From contig NZ_LFYT02000017.1 of the NCBI RefSeq assembly GCF_001270065.2, positions 28,278-92,277 of the forward strand: DNA of 64,000 bases. The letters are read 5' to 3'. Made by a program: the position numbers and the translations under genes. Positions 38,401 through 40,906 of this stretch are shown piece by piece (within the stretch, counting starts at the first letter, position 1; every line of letters begins with the position of its first letter). The notes under the pieces are model-generated. The model worked only from the letters and a program-made list of their open reading frames with translations. It ran no database searches and was not told where the DNA came from. This DNA is from Limnohabitans planktonicus II-D5 (GTDB lineage: Bacteria > Pseudomonadota > Gammaproteobacteria > Burkholderiales > Burkholderiaceae_C).

Positions 38401-40142
38401 ACAAGACGGTGCTGGTGATGTTTGGCGACACCAGCCAGGACGGCCGTGGTTATGACTCCGAGACCGGCAAAGTCAGCGGCCAGGCACGCTTGTTCACCCA
38501 TCCGGGCGACGATGTGCTGGATGCGTCTGCGGTCAGCGCCCGGGTGATCCTGTACGGCGGCGCTGGCAACGATACCCTGCGCGGTGGGGGCGGCCATGAC
38601 CTGCTGGTCGGTGGCAGTGGCGATGACGTGGTCGTGGGCCATGGCGGCAGCGACATCGTCTATGGCGATGCTGGCCTGAATCTGGACCTGAGCACGCGTT
38701 TGAGCAAGACCCACAGCGATCCGCTGACCGTGGTCAATGTTCTGGCGCTGACGGACCGCAGCAGCGGGGACACGCTGAGCGCAGGCCACGACGTCATCAC
38801 CGTGGGCAACGATGCGCTGGTGATGGCCGACTTTGGCCTGATCACCCAGGTCTCGGGCACTTACCTGCTCCTGGGCAACGGCCAGGTGAGCGCCATGGCG
38901 TCGGTCGAGCAAGCCACTTGGGGCAACAACACCATCACGGCAGGCACCGGGATCACCTTTGTTCTGGGCGGTCAGGGCGAGGATGCCATCAACGTGGCAG
39001 GTGGTACCGCCTTCGTGACGGGGGATCTGGGCCTGCTCACGCGTGATGTCGCTTCGGGCCAGGTGACCCATCTGGCCTCGACCCACGACCAGGGGGCAGA
39101 TGACACGGTCACGCTGGGGGGGCAATTCAATGTCGTCATGGGCGGTGCGGGTGCGGACACCGTGACCGTGGCCAGCGGCGAAGGCGTGGTGCTGGGTGAC
39201 CGAGGCACCCTGGACTTCAACGATCAGGGCCGTCTGGTGCGCATGGCCTCGCAGGTGTCCTTGACGGCAGATGCCACTGCGGGCGCGGACACCGTGACTT
39301 TGGGCAGCGGCACCTTCCGCGTCATCCTGGGCGCGGGCGCTGATGTGCTCACCGGTGGTGACGGCACGATGACCGTGATCGGTGATGAAGGCCTGATCCA
39401 GATGCGCGGTGACGGTGCGGTGCTGGCGCAAGTGGCCTCGACGAATCTGACGGTGACCGATGCAGCTTGGGGCGACAAGGTGACTTTGGGTCAGGGCGAC
39501 TTGGCGGTCATTGGTGGAGCGGGTTCGGACACCGTGACCTTGGGCGAAGCCACAAGCGGCAACAGCGGCGAAGTACTCGGAGATCGGGGCACCCTTGACT
39601 ACAACGCCAACGGCAAGGTGGTGCGGCTTGAATCCGTGCCTTCCCTCTCTGAAGACACCACGGGCGGCAATGACACGCTGAAGCTGGGCAGCGGCACCTT
39701 CCGCGTCATCCTGGGCGCTGGGTTCGATGCACTCACCGGCGGCGACGGCACGATGACCGTGATCGGTGACGAAGGCCTGATCCAGTTGCGCGGTGACGGT
39801 GCGGTCTTGGCGCAAGTGGCCTCGACGAATCTGACGGTGACCGATGCAGCTTGGGGCGACACGGTGACTTTGGGCCAGGGCGACTTGGCGGTCATCGGCG
39901 GCGCGGGTGCGGACGCCTTGAGCCTGGGCCAAGGCAGCACCGGTAACAGTGGAGAGGTGCTCGGAGATCGAGGCACCCTTGACTACAACGCCAACGGCAA
40001 GGTGGTGCGGCTTGAATCGGTGCCTTCCCTCTCTGAAGACACCACGGGCGGCAATGACACGCTGAAGCTGGGTAGCGGCACCTTCCGGGTCATCCCCTGG
40101 GTGCGGGGACCGATGCACTCACCGGAGGCGACGGCACGATGA
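11469..40142 (+). CDS. Giant LEPR-XLL/DUF4347/RTX adhesin-like protein (main frame)
   Basis: 9,557 codons in this frame; with the frame continued at 40139-42427 the product would be about 10,318 residues (~1 MDa). Start ATG 11469 follows GGAGA. Order: LEPR-XLL motif ALEPRVLLSG (34-43) after a basic N-terminus; DUF4347 (about 103-270, VHLVSHASDGRLVL, LYLYGCNLAES); several clusters of Ca-binding GGxGxDxL repeats (about 275-1000, e.g. GGAGNDTLSGAGGVDAI); a very long Ala/Gly/Val/Thr-rich beta-repeat stalk (about 1,650-6,000) in which 'VAVNxx...ATVG...GxLxVxA' recurs; recurrent YxYxG...FxxxxxW and YYVV modules; three 78-residue repeats (34071-34740); Calx-beta-like modules (nt about 37,160-37,800); a second RTX block (nt about 38,500-38,700); and 128-residue tandem repeats. 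I found one cysteine (Cys205). There is no classical signal peptide. It is probably a secreted or surface adhesin. The frame breaks at 40094-40097. Confidence 0.9.
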   Translation: MPVQRWFRSLQPEKRPSGPGWVPPAAAVRPAMEALEPRVLLSGELLIVPPPEPQRTPLQGVAASGLQATPVALAAQQVGQAQAARVQPASQWLGQQSGQQVSAAQLLIVDSRLASQTALLDVLAQTSGSPVLVLDAQRDALEQIDDILATARDVRAVHLVSHASDGRLVLGNTVVDEALLSAQADRFARWGEAFARDGQLYLYGCNLAESTQGLRFVTGLSALLRAPVHASLDATGGADGANWALEVSTGSLPGAALSGEALGSWKKVLATQTGTNGNDTLTASGTDPVLTGQAGNDTYVFGTGLGRALVNDTEGATTLDLRNWGTGVTATLGADRSLLLVKGSDSITLDAASSAQVARILTGGQTTLNLAQVMGEQTVGVLSTGVLSLVSPTGGTSLRIEGVATLAGGGNASRGRTLDYSFYTQGVSVDLAAGTATGLTTVSGITNVRGSAFGDVIKGDEASNLLDGQGGQDVLDGRGGNDVLQADSGQDSLTGGTGTDALMVAMDGDVRFAAGGGQMLFHAAGEASQVTTVDIGGLEVAILVGGASANTLDATHFGGRVVFDGGEGNDALLGSAGDDQYVFRTGFGNVTITDTRGTSTLDLSDTDDEHTLAFAADQSLSVSRSDATILLGKASADRVGRLVGGVDNTLDLSALPQLAPGTDQPRVQVLAQGEVQITGARASDVTLRMDNLQTLQVSASRAWRLDYAAYETAVQVNLTSGRATGLSEMSGFLQVTGSAFDDMIVGNSDANFLSGGAGNDTLSGAGGVDAIDGGLGDDVLVERRDADFKFSQQLVNSSDGSGTPITRSVLTVGALAAPLATVTLGGIEAMNLTGGDSANVLDASGFEGEVALSGGAGDDTLVGTAQADVLSGGAGRNLIHGGGGQDRVAETAFGRGLAQTVVLTHAALTYTENGAAWLSNDFTGSMAGNPFTSSITAATLMGDTGNDVIDASAFSAGSVSLFGQEGADTLRGGSGNDILSGDKGGDALYGNAGTDTVLEFGASRYLLTTTTLDASDGSSAALTLTRPSSGHFTLTLQVTPQDQAQTTSALAAKATESDIRAALTALEGVASSDIEVEILSSTQVKIELTGRLAGQAVSQFTAQLTSPAATSISTWVNGAALLDTLDAIESAQLISGVGASVIDATDFTPTSLEGVVTLIGSEGSDRLTGSLTVRSELNGRDGNDQLVLRHARGQIDGGGGWDVLELKAVGDVRAAAGTGVNPSDTRLTVSPQGGADILLDTWGVEHLLLNAMSAQALGQGSVLDVSGFGGRIEASTELSLLSQGLGLMLDASADIAVQLRDASVLRFELGPLATIGELVEQLSVSGQLKTELSADGQFLVMTDLTSGSAIFQVTDLGESSAAQQLGLTVSASGGVITGAALTPGIWTTELIGSTGADTLTGSAGDDLLLAGAGDRVTGGDGKDTLQFVPSGSLTASNTQVAWSGGTQTVSMASIEALKIAKATSARTADLKAFTGSVWIDTASPDTLELGPGKTTVNLLVSALKALPQGSQVVINASLASPPQALVTRFDNADGASLGLEYGRSNNPNDLSTRLTLNPQASGVRTLAFSMPQGPAASQVFIDSNGTDVLVEQATVNLASGSILTQGGKLTFKGRSITLGDGGSQALTLDTRSSTGAGDILVQARDTPRSYGFGPTHVGGLYNGSTYSTDLTVKSNASLYGRDIKLLGSVTTGEGPQNKSLGSRIVSAGAGLLDMAAPISAISQTTATVTLTLENGSTLQAQRDATVRASIVVATDASPIFGGLIGAASAYASVEATSVVTVAGTITAGRDIAISGHMDPAVSAVAKSLSDKSYGVALAVAKANVTNTVDVANSAKLSAGRNIDITADTTTRMLANSVSTTSDSEGKYALSVAIGIEDSTNTLKLAGQLDSGGDIRVLSSYMRGSQPLSIVPLVLSREAKGVSAMSGVNTPQSGGNLVNDIFFKAFFGGLKSVSAGGSFLSSGLMSKLGIAPSTGPSKLAPVTDKLKAFKDSVTEYFKSTSPPTQKEIGASVALNFTQTQATLDVGNNQAIAGGGMGPSSEVSAAGSISLEALNTGRPKIKAGAKAQPPKPAPADSGSATPATAAPESSSSTAIAFAYGKYHDEAKVTVNNVRMAAPVALNVHAASKNQIDPKSFAYYNLATPFMSQATHSTTQGVVTVRLSDTVDVAQGHTGGGDVGSRYQALFQQGDVDLGTEDFSDVTRWKSLGSPQKMAATQFLANLAGFFDNTWGLSTVVDTWTQSSALGKTRSMAGAVSIIILERSSEAEVGSHAVINPVTDSGHAKGKVSVRAETVNDLVALSGQFGLPSLSVPKNFLTSQQPDTAGQLSFTKKSLTIDAKPASLGVSTGDKGSFGVGANAQALLLDTRANARILAGARVAAQALSVDSKTSTLLVALGASGGSGGGTVVNGSGIGLDVRNNTLAQIQAGVAVDASSLSITANDITHLINIAGSAAQGSSSGVGASVAVTVFDRKTRAVLGNLDSDGALAGGDVTVSGPVTVQAASSGIDFALALAGSRATGASPAPEPDEFSITNPLLQARADRMGSNSQSAQTLEEMNASPGKGGVGISGSVAVQVVSDETQALVRLASALKVGTDASPQALTISADNTANHLALAGGMALATDGISGVGLAGAVAVQTLSGATRAAVLQAGALSASTLTVHATRRGWTAAAAAGLGGAGAIGGTGVAGSIVLRKDTREVQAGVSHVLAASPGPSTRLSSLDVRATHEETAVLLAGAAGWGGRAGLGAAVAVGLDDGRTLASVADLAQVSISGDVTVKAERHGATVTLAGAVGSSPGGVGASGTFAVNRIDHVVSASLGNVRKASAAPVAGAVTVHAENDSTLVTVAGAVGRGGIGLGVALALQDVAGGIYTAVDSVSLKAASVTATAHNGLTLASAALGVGVAAQAAGGSAPRFAGAGSVALNLLELDTLVDVGQSTVGAGTDLKATGNITLKATDNAKLMAVSGGAAVSTSRASAIGAAIAFNRSNGTTRASIEAGSVNPGGQVDADGALTLAATATPLMVAVAAGGAAAGAGSALAAAGAVPINLYGGAVDAHVRKTTVNAGADMSVTATLAGSLIAASLAAAASSGGTALGAAVVVNMLGGNIDPNAPGVLSVTTGSGVTGGQTTESDGSITVTPDVGSDKARVWAFLEDAAATAGGQLQVLATTQAPPEGSAAARTVERIAADNTITVTPTVQTGGVLKHADFAAWHTGDQVVYTASSGGAIAGLSDGQIYHVVKVASDATGQSIRLALSASDATAESPRTLLMPSYTGMAVTLTRATTALTPFAGTAVGADNQLSHAGFASLAAGDAIVYRAEAGTLSGLINGDTYYVVRPSGANSTTIALSQSVSDAQSATPTRVALGTLAGTSVRFERQVSASSSTTVSLSGAGAFTAGRVNGGTVQGAGLSTLATGDALRWRAGGSAIGGLSDATVYYVIREADASGLAVLRLAASHDDAMDATPVAITLGAKSGHAGAFERLSTRIAQGSVVADLPADAGAPIVAVAVAGSGANGGRFAGAGAAAVNISRMDIDAHVTGQASTPTISTQTGLSVLATNGASLHAAAVSVTLAGKTNAGAALSVNEIQDSVRASLSRVTATVAVDTADTRVVALQASRITSIAIGAAAGGDSNNLGGSFSVNQMHSSVSATIGAASTLSTGRDVQVAAHDSAAIASLAGNFGLTLRGKAAVGFAFSVNQVGDTVTASIDKARVKAGRDLSVDARFARPEDLPPGLDRQIAALAVGAALASQVAGTGSVTLNWIKSDVSATITGLNAAPADGVAGTGPVLDIHGLLSVTATDDADIGSIAGAVALAGVTQPTSSSAAVGASIAVNMIGASPANSSDDSRSKLLAKLDGGAASSELRAGRLKIDATREARIGTITIAGAAATASFALGGSVSINKILADTRATLSNVGTLTLTATPATGEDGLAVTAQDSTAIFALSGGVGVVVGVRGNGSAAAAIAVSDNTVRGDVTSELIATTVTTPGKAKVTAKAHNDIQAISFGVAAATSTTGKVSLSMAGAIALNDIERAVSATVGSASLSVARSSVTADALTVSASDDSTLIAGSGLLSIGANFSLSGTAASAGVSYSENTSISTVSATILRATVTTLGDVVVQASGNTTIKAWTVGGVVAGSAGKSIAVGVTLANNQLSSTVKAQVADSTVTAGRAAANGLAARTGGLRIAADRTSTYEAGAISAAVSVAAGGDSALTLSGGGADAVNVLAGSVQALLDTSTVTTQGAVTVLADNEATLSALVLAFSASVSVSGGRGAALAMGVARARNATGAAYNRDSGAFSEGSRNETLARISNASVTAQGALDVKAIHASTVTARVGAAAVAATLSPGHGASGAGAGADALNKVQEDITATIGSNDGTARTVEAGALTVQATDQATLRTDVGSAAVAAALTGSIGFTLTIGVALARNQVANHVLASIDAPLTTVKATSTLVDAHANGSIKATSVAASVSASFAGSAGIALAGAGAHATNEIGTRVESKVAAATLRVASLEVKSEFAATVNATVAAVAAAVGVGGDAGLGLAIGASLATNQIGTAADSQAGVFASIASGATVEAQAAVKVQAKLTSSITAGVGAGAFAIAGGSGGALGASGAGASVTNETAMPVRATIHAASVTSGLDSARVGGLSVLASDTSSAQAVVGAAALAAAMSGGAAITASIAASIARNTLNNTVWATAEAGAMLDSRDGALMISATQSAALSAESIAVSLSIAVGGATGIAVSGAGAGAYNTLTGQVLAVAKNATLTTMAAQHTSSASSGSMATGDRVRVDGQLYRYLGSAPLAYGGTSPALTSLNFNDAAQWARMADDVQLIAARDSTLHALVGSTAGAVAAGTTAGAVAVGASVAKNQVGATLNGVALGSTGDVFTTTGGMMTAAEVIGGSVNASGKLQIEARQKDVVDITGFSAAVAISGGAGAVSAAGNGVGVYNDLAGAVRARMWNADATVLGQLDIAALGSVQVSKAMAVGVGISAAIGIGGAISVGASIVDNAVRQAIVADVGADTAHTLTVYGDARVAANEDVSADADTAMRNQTRILGVEAEAVNVSAGLIAGAGGGIDIRNTVDNRVSSQVRGITLNSMGNVRVVAQDTARLSATAVGTTVAIGFGGAIGVSLVSNEVKSVVSATVRGVALTSDDLTVSSSVYTYIPRTLSVGVSASLVAAQGTEATAKLQGTSSALVDGSTLTLDGALVVSSRTVNEASTSADGGAAGVVAVGGMVSKIRAGFDNRSDTSVAAITGNGQQVFAKSVVVTASGKTNLEASSVAAAGGAYAAMGAQSEVSDLTVNAARLGAGVQITTGDFSLSANNDGKGDSAADAYALAMASGSGGGTANVLKARADVSVGDGASVRAKNISLSAINSLRKDRYANSTNLRSGTGNLVGVTAMTSSTDIGTSGDTLRANITVGNGAQLVTTGSFSDPSTLKLEAFTQVVAHDSVAMYGVSGLVGISVGLSRVNTYTESSVNLGSATLINESGDIYLSTRSDSLVSANASLVVGSGLTGGAGAEATADQHVLNTVDVNNAHIRGANVYLLAGRNSAGNISTLFGTADSQITTFSMLPTISVPVANARIDETDSVKVQGTALIEALGNAYLIAMDSARGSDRTVADGQVISISLPPYGGPAISDDTDSVTRTVQVQDSAKVNAGVNNRTLLQIKPISQLTEPGLAAQLSNGQALHLTQGQIAALNQGLASDQQLPAGVDYVYQMLDTSAIPTVVVTNQSIVQVSANHSAGGTVGAYYQYIGPGTTGVQRLLSAENFSNTGLWRQVANNDSAWAGIAQGRSFYLSNATATLSEPLAQAFYVLRAANTPQPVLTFQSAGNLLIQQRDQVRSWIASHSNEPAAVALYQSQVELIEKQMRTLGLLVDGQPATRDYGIVSLVIPSLNASAGSVFVEAQASSKSLITTQADQGKLAPRAGASIWVENRTPFVLAVGDVTIQDATRVAIVDGQYTVQSPGSVYFNNVAVRSVSASASASDAATTKISLLQQRYEPSAYRSGVPQPQVAQDMYLLGTVYNSTGGVTVNNQEGSLNISGTLRGTPLDVSTKGDFNLNSLGWFHSGVDPRSAINRNTYRAAVFNAEGLPRNTSVAANQALTLTAEGQQPGRVLSQGAININARYVNIDGVIQSGVQSITLNVASSFVSPQGTTRLADASNRPLAGLSFGSDGVPVSGWWDAALQAIVLDPIAPAGGEINITGQVFSTGNGQLKVANGYADVQINNQSSAALVLNRMDTSFNRIGKISITNLIPAQNNQPERQQRTVWEYAGSVSATPIKRTDYTGSFSSGRITYTPQGAPTLLSKTGMAFQPVVGLRYVFVEGQSFTQTTTRYRSESSFNLIGEWAAINTGSTSWDSVVSVYTDAQPLLQSEALQYGAASDTSRLSVAFERKSTSTPVFTNEQWKTGGGWLQKTTYHTRSVEVAGRKDYYTFSMKADESVPLTFMEGADHSNIAITSLGNITYNGSLNSGASGTVTLQGKNIVGTEGTFIRGLVSARATGRVDVVTLPGSATAAATPLRLEAQGNIRLVTLAEGIDPGAVNVGLIRSMAGDVTIIAAGDIAASAALPSYVGQAESPRIQGRIIDLQTAGSIGSSNAALNILASDYGPGGLAARAGASLYITQTQGDLRLVAPRSGSGASASVQAGGDIVLRAVTGSVFNANGSQKSVATGIDLQKVALHELQRTQAYHSLWVGVLGAAATTTVAQTLNWTGYDSQTASLVFNTPLNLQTGTPVFLSGLLPGSLQENVAYYAVVDATGLRLQLAQSRENAMATEPVVVNLGVEPGQQPAGLVVQQRQWTERDQLGTRDSQTTDAITFANGVALHTGDAVVVGEGVANLTAGTYFAVVSADSQTLRLATTLANAQLASPVTVPVQSLSASLKTGEQRMFRLIGGAVATLDVIELSQASVKALADRPGHYDPNYVFKFARPEDDTQASINPIARNLFDTVLFPNSGLSGGGSEKLAVNSLNAIKAGGRVTVTAGSAIGRVAAPTTLDMSQGLASLAPEKLALLASVSVGDVLGVTHQLLRYKGPVGDASASDFAYTTEFSNALQWEVVTPVVAANAASPVALNAASIVLHEGSGYGGYRWKLADATVDLARADFTDETRWEKVKADYGLYAVDKTDFSVSASSSGTLEIRRDESVRVTVAGAEGAYVYVGPVDPTTRTKVFAATQGELLSAQFWTNVNQWRRINQAGGQAGGQLFRLDPDKQANSDSHLYAIRQDLPQRLTVQVFDPITLDIGQEVSAHAGAGVSLESNKDLKIQSISGGADVRLSATGHIVSTSGSVTQVVSAGGHMQLNTAGGRIGNAALGALGIEVGEGRLLTASAKGDIQLQAMTRGLNVNRIVTSEGAVSITVNTGDLTLGRIDAMGSVRLQTAQGSIRNVNDPALVALPNITSSVGGVALLASQDIGSASSGLVAPAHLNVRTGANRLDMTAGGNAWVRLLDPVTLGTVNVQRGDLDLIAVSGMDVVELGPKQSSIQVSMGQMSVDATGSLQLAHVNVQQGLVLRATDALTLRQSSAAIITLDGRKGVTGENLSASTGLNVSATGALSLDTVNVSAGAATLNGMSTVSLNALTVQGALNATAAGALTANQLLSRNGAITFTGSAAVTGNVLSANIGLNVSATDSLSLDSVHVLTGGATLTGMSTMWLNTLVVRDALNATATGALTANGLESMHGAITLAGSAAVTGHLLSASTGLTVNAAGALSLDTAYVTAGGATLTGMSTVSLNELTVRDALNVTATGALTAKRLVSQLSSISLTSLQGAIDLDDVQASQGSVNLAAWGDILNARADDSTSLVAATLLANSATGQIGSSARWMQVSVNGSVTLSAHDDLRVRASGGSLHLVSARSLTQDAWLSAKDSIVAWGSDDGARIEADHITLLAEEGSLGTDEFALQVNPRGTHLLDASALAGVHLTGMVGPLYLGTVRALAGNLRLRMRDTADAGEDLVLSAGTVLNASGTLGLYAADALRQDALAQISADGAVEIAVDLGDTGKQDAGGTSLTLSGTVSGSSIRVAGGRGDDLITLDATQLTGPTQVLGSLDSLAGGDDAIVLHALPHTTDPISVDGRGGSDRVTLQLQGDAIGLDVTVHDTGDLLDGANVLAIEGSSSADHFLVRSNFIARLVPVAIVDGHATSYQSPVQRINYDSTQTGRVVVMGLKGDDQFFVDDNSALMTLDGGEGDDRFQFGQMFGAARVAPQVAEGDEVETVQTTVGFLTRGIHYATVAYGGTGNDQFVVYSNAAELKLFGQDGDDNFVVRAFVIQQTQGLATDSTTIDGGGGNDTVEYNINAPLRIDGGAGINSLTVLGTEVSDNFVITRDGIMGAGLNVGYASIQRIEVDGLEGDDHFFVLSTKDDIVTTLIGGAGSDTFDVGGDVTGKIVALSTEGASAFVNHALASDDLGFDGAFAEGVRLNVAGDAATSPLLITQTASSTRVVKGGGHGQEQDHYTLSLAAARPLTATTVYLAISASSINREGLDAGGQPIKLSLDGVHFAQSLTVRFDAEAAAGSAFDWARDIQVRVRVQADAAQLGDATAIISHRLISTDAAFNRAALPNLEVAVMDATVAAPLLGEDAQHLRVMAGSAGAQYTVALTQQPSVGETVTMSLRTDSSWLTLASSQAAGRFTDLGHGEYALTFNRDNWDQGVVITVSGQQAPTPRNPVFKGIVHSLASAGASDLVYAGTTGTRTVTVDTRDARVGTLVVTAPGNRVVDANHSYDYTVALSRQPTANVQVSVLTDGRTTVSSQDLRLSLVDGQPVVTFTADNWNLPITLSLSAVAGTSSANSPVQAFPVQAHLANGVQGPLVIEGDSIPGRDRTLYQGVRLPSERDVALPQASPGAQAFSDSTDTLHVYNDGSRANDTGRLASPTEAGSLGLASVYGASLQDLGASSFVNLSGLGMGGSLTQLQSSAPGAQSRTLDGGITLRSLEVLDVMLGQGDDTFTVDALPSGAMTLVQGGGGSDRLVATVGGSTALNPADGLEDKTVLVMFGDTSQDGRGYDSETGKVSGQARLFTHPGDDVLDASAVSARVILYGGAGNDTLRGGGGHDLLVGGSGDDVVVGHGGSDIVYGDAGLNLDLSTRLSKTHSDPLTVVNVLALTDRSSGDTLSAGHDVITVGNDALVMADFGLITQVSGTYLLLGNGQVSAMASVEQATWGNNTITAGTGITFVLGGQGEDAINVAGGTAFVTGDLGLLTRDVASGQVTHLASTHDQGADDTVTLGGQFNVVMGGAGADTVTVASGEGVVLGDRGTLDFNDQGRLVRMASQVSLTADATAGADTVTLGSGTFRVILGAGADVLTGGDGTMTVIGDEGLIQMRGDGAVLAQVASTNLTVTDAAWGDKVTLGQGDLAVIGGAGSDTVTLGEATSGNSGEVLGDRGTLDYNANGKVVRLESVPSLSEDTTGGNDTLKLGSGTFRVILGAGFDALTGGDGTMTVIGDEGLIQLRGDGAVLAQVASTNLTVTDAAWGDTVTLGQGDLAVIGGAGADALSLGQGSTGNSGEVLGDRGTLDYNANGKVVRLESVPSLSEDTTGGNDTLKLGSGTFRVIPWVRGPMHSPEATAR
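34071..34740 (+). repeat. Three 234-bp (78-residue) in-frame repeats in the giant gene
   Basis: Copies begin at 34071, 34305 and 34539, each encoding LSAs-G-LnVsAtgaLSLD, then a TLxGMSTVSLNxLxVxxALN segment and ATGALTAxxLxS. Spacing is exactly 234 bp twice. The third copy is followed by a diverged continuation. Repeats of this length fit two to three turns of a beta-helix or beta-roll (inference). Confidence 0.85.
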
Positions 40143-40906
40143 CCGTGATCGGTGATGAAGGCCTGATCCAGTTGCGCGGTGACGGTGCGGTCTTGGCGCA
40201 AGTGGCCTCGACGAATCTGACGGTGACCGATGCAGCTTGGGGCGACACGGTGACTTTGGGCCAGGGCGACTTGGCGGTCATCGGCGGCGCGGGTGCGGAC
40301 GCCTTGAGCCTGGGCCAAGGCAGCACCGGTAACAGTGGAGAGGTGCTCGGAGATCGAGGCACCCTTGACTACAACGCCAACGGCAAGGTGGTGCGGCTTG
40401 AATCGGTGCCTTCCCTCTCTGAAGACACCACGGGCGGCAATGACACGCTGAAGCTGGGTAGCGGCACCTTCCGGGTCATCCTGGGTGCGGGGACCGATGC
40501 ACTCACCGGAGGCGACGGCACGATGACCGTGATCGGTGATGAAGGCCTGATCCAGTTGCGCGGTGACGGTGCGGTGCTGGCGCAAGTGGCCTCGACGAAT
40601 CTGACGGTGACCGATGCAGCTTGGGCCGACACCGTCACTTTGGGCCAGGGCGACTTGGCCGTCATCGGCGGCGCGGGTGCGGATGCCTTGAGCCTCGGCC
40701 AAGGCAGCACCGGCAACAGTGGTGAGGTGCTGGCCGATCGAGGCACCCTCGACTACAACGCCAATGGCAAGTTGGTGCGGCTTGAATCGGTGCCTTCCCT
40801 CTCTGAAGACACCACGGGCGGCCATGACACGCTGAAGCTGGGCAGCGGCACCTTCCGCGTCATCCTGGGCGTGGGCGCTGACCAAATGACGGGCGCGGAT
40901 GGCGCG
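39369..40906 (+). repeat. Four near-identical 384-bp (128-residue) repeats in the giant gene, one carrying +2 nt
   Basis: The codons for MTVIGDEGLIQ recur at 39369, 39753, 40139 and 40523, and MTVVGDEGQI at 40907. Intervals are 384, 386, 384 and 384 bp. Each unit encodes GDGAVLAQVASTNLTVTDAA, a DTVTLGQGDLAVIGGAGADA stretch, GEVLGDRGTLDYNANGK and SGTFRVILGAG. The 386-bp unit has CCCC where the others have CC at 40094-40097, which causes the frameshift. More diverged units flank the block on both sides (about 38,990-39,368 and 40,907-41,500). Confidence 0.93.

Noticed and set aside
32856..40118. Very long minus-strand open frame (2,420 codons) opposite the giant gene, with others at 26160-29036 and 18975-21110
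   Set aside because: They run antisense to strongly coding repeats. Their composition (His/Arg/Gly-rich) mirrors the codon bias of the + strand and no domain is recognisable. They are artefacts of GC-rich repetitive coding sequence.
40080..40142. Programmed ribosomal frameshift producing the full giant protein
   Set aside because: No slippery heptamer or downstream pseudoknot was evident, and the other repeat units lack the extra CC. Mutation or assembly error is more likely.
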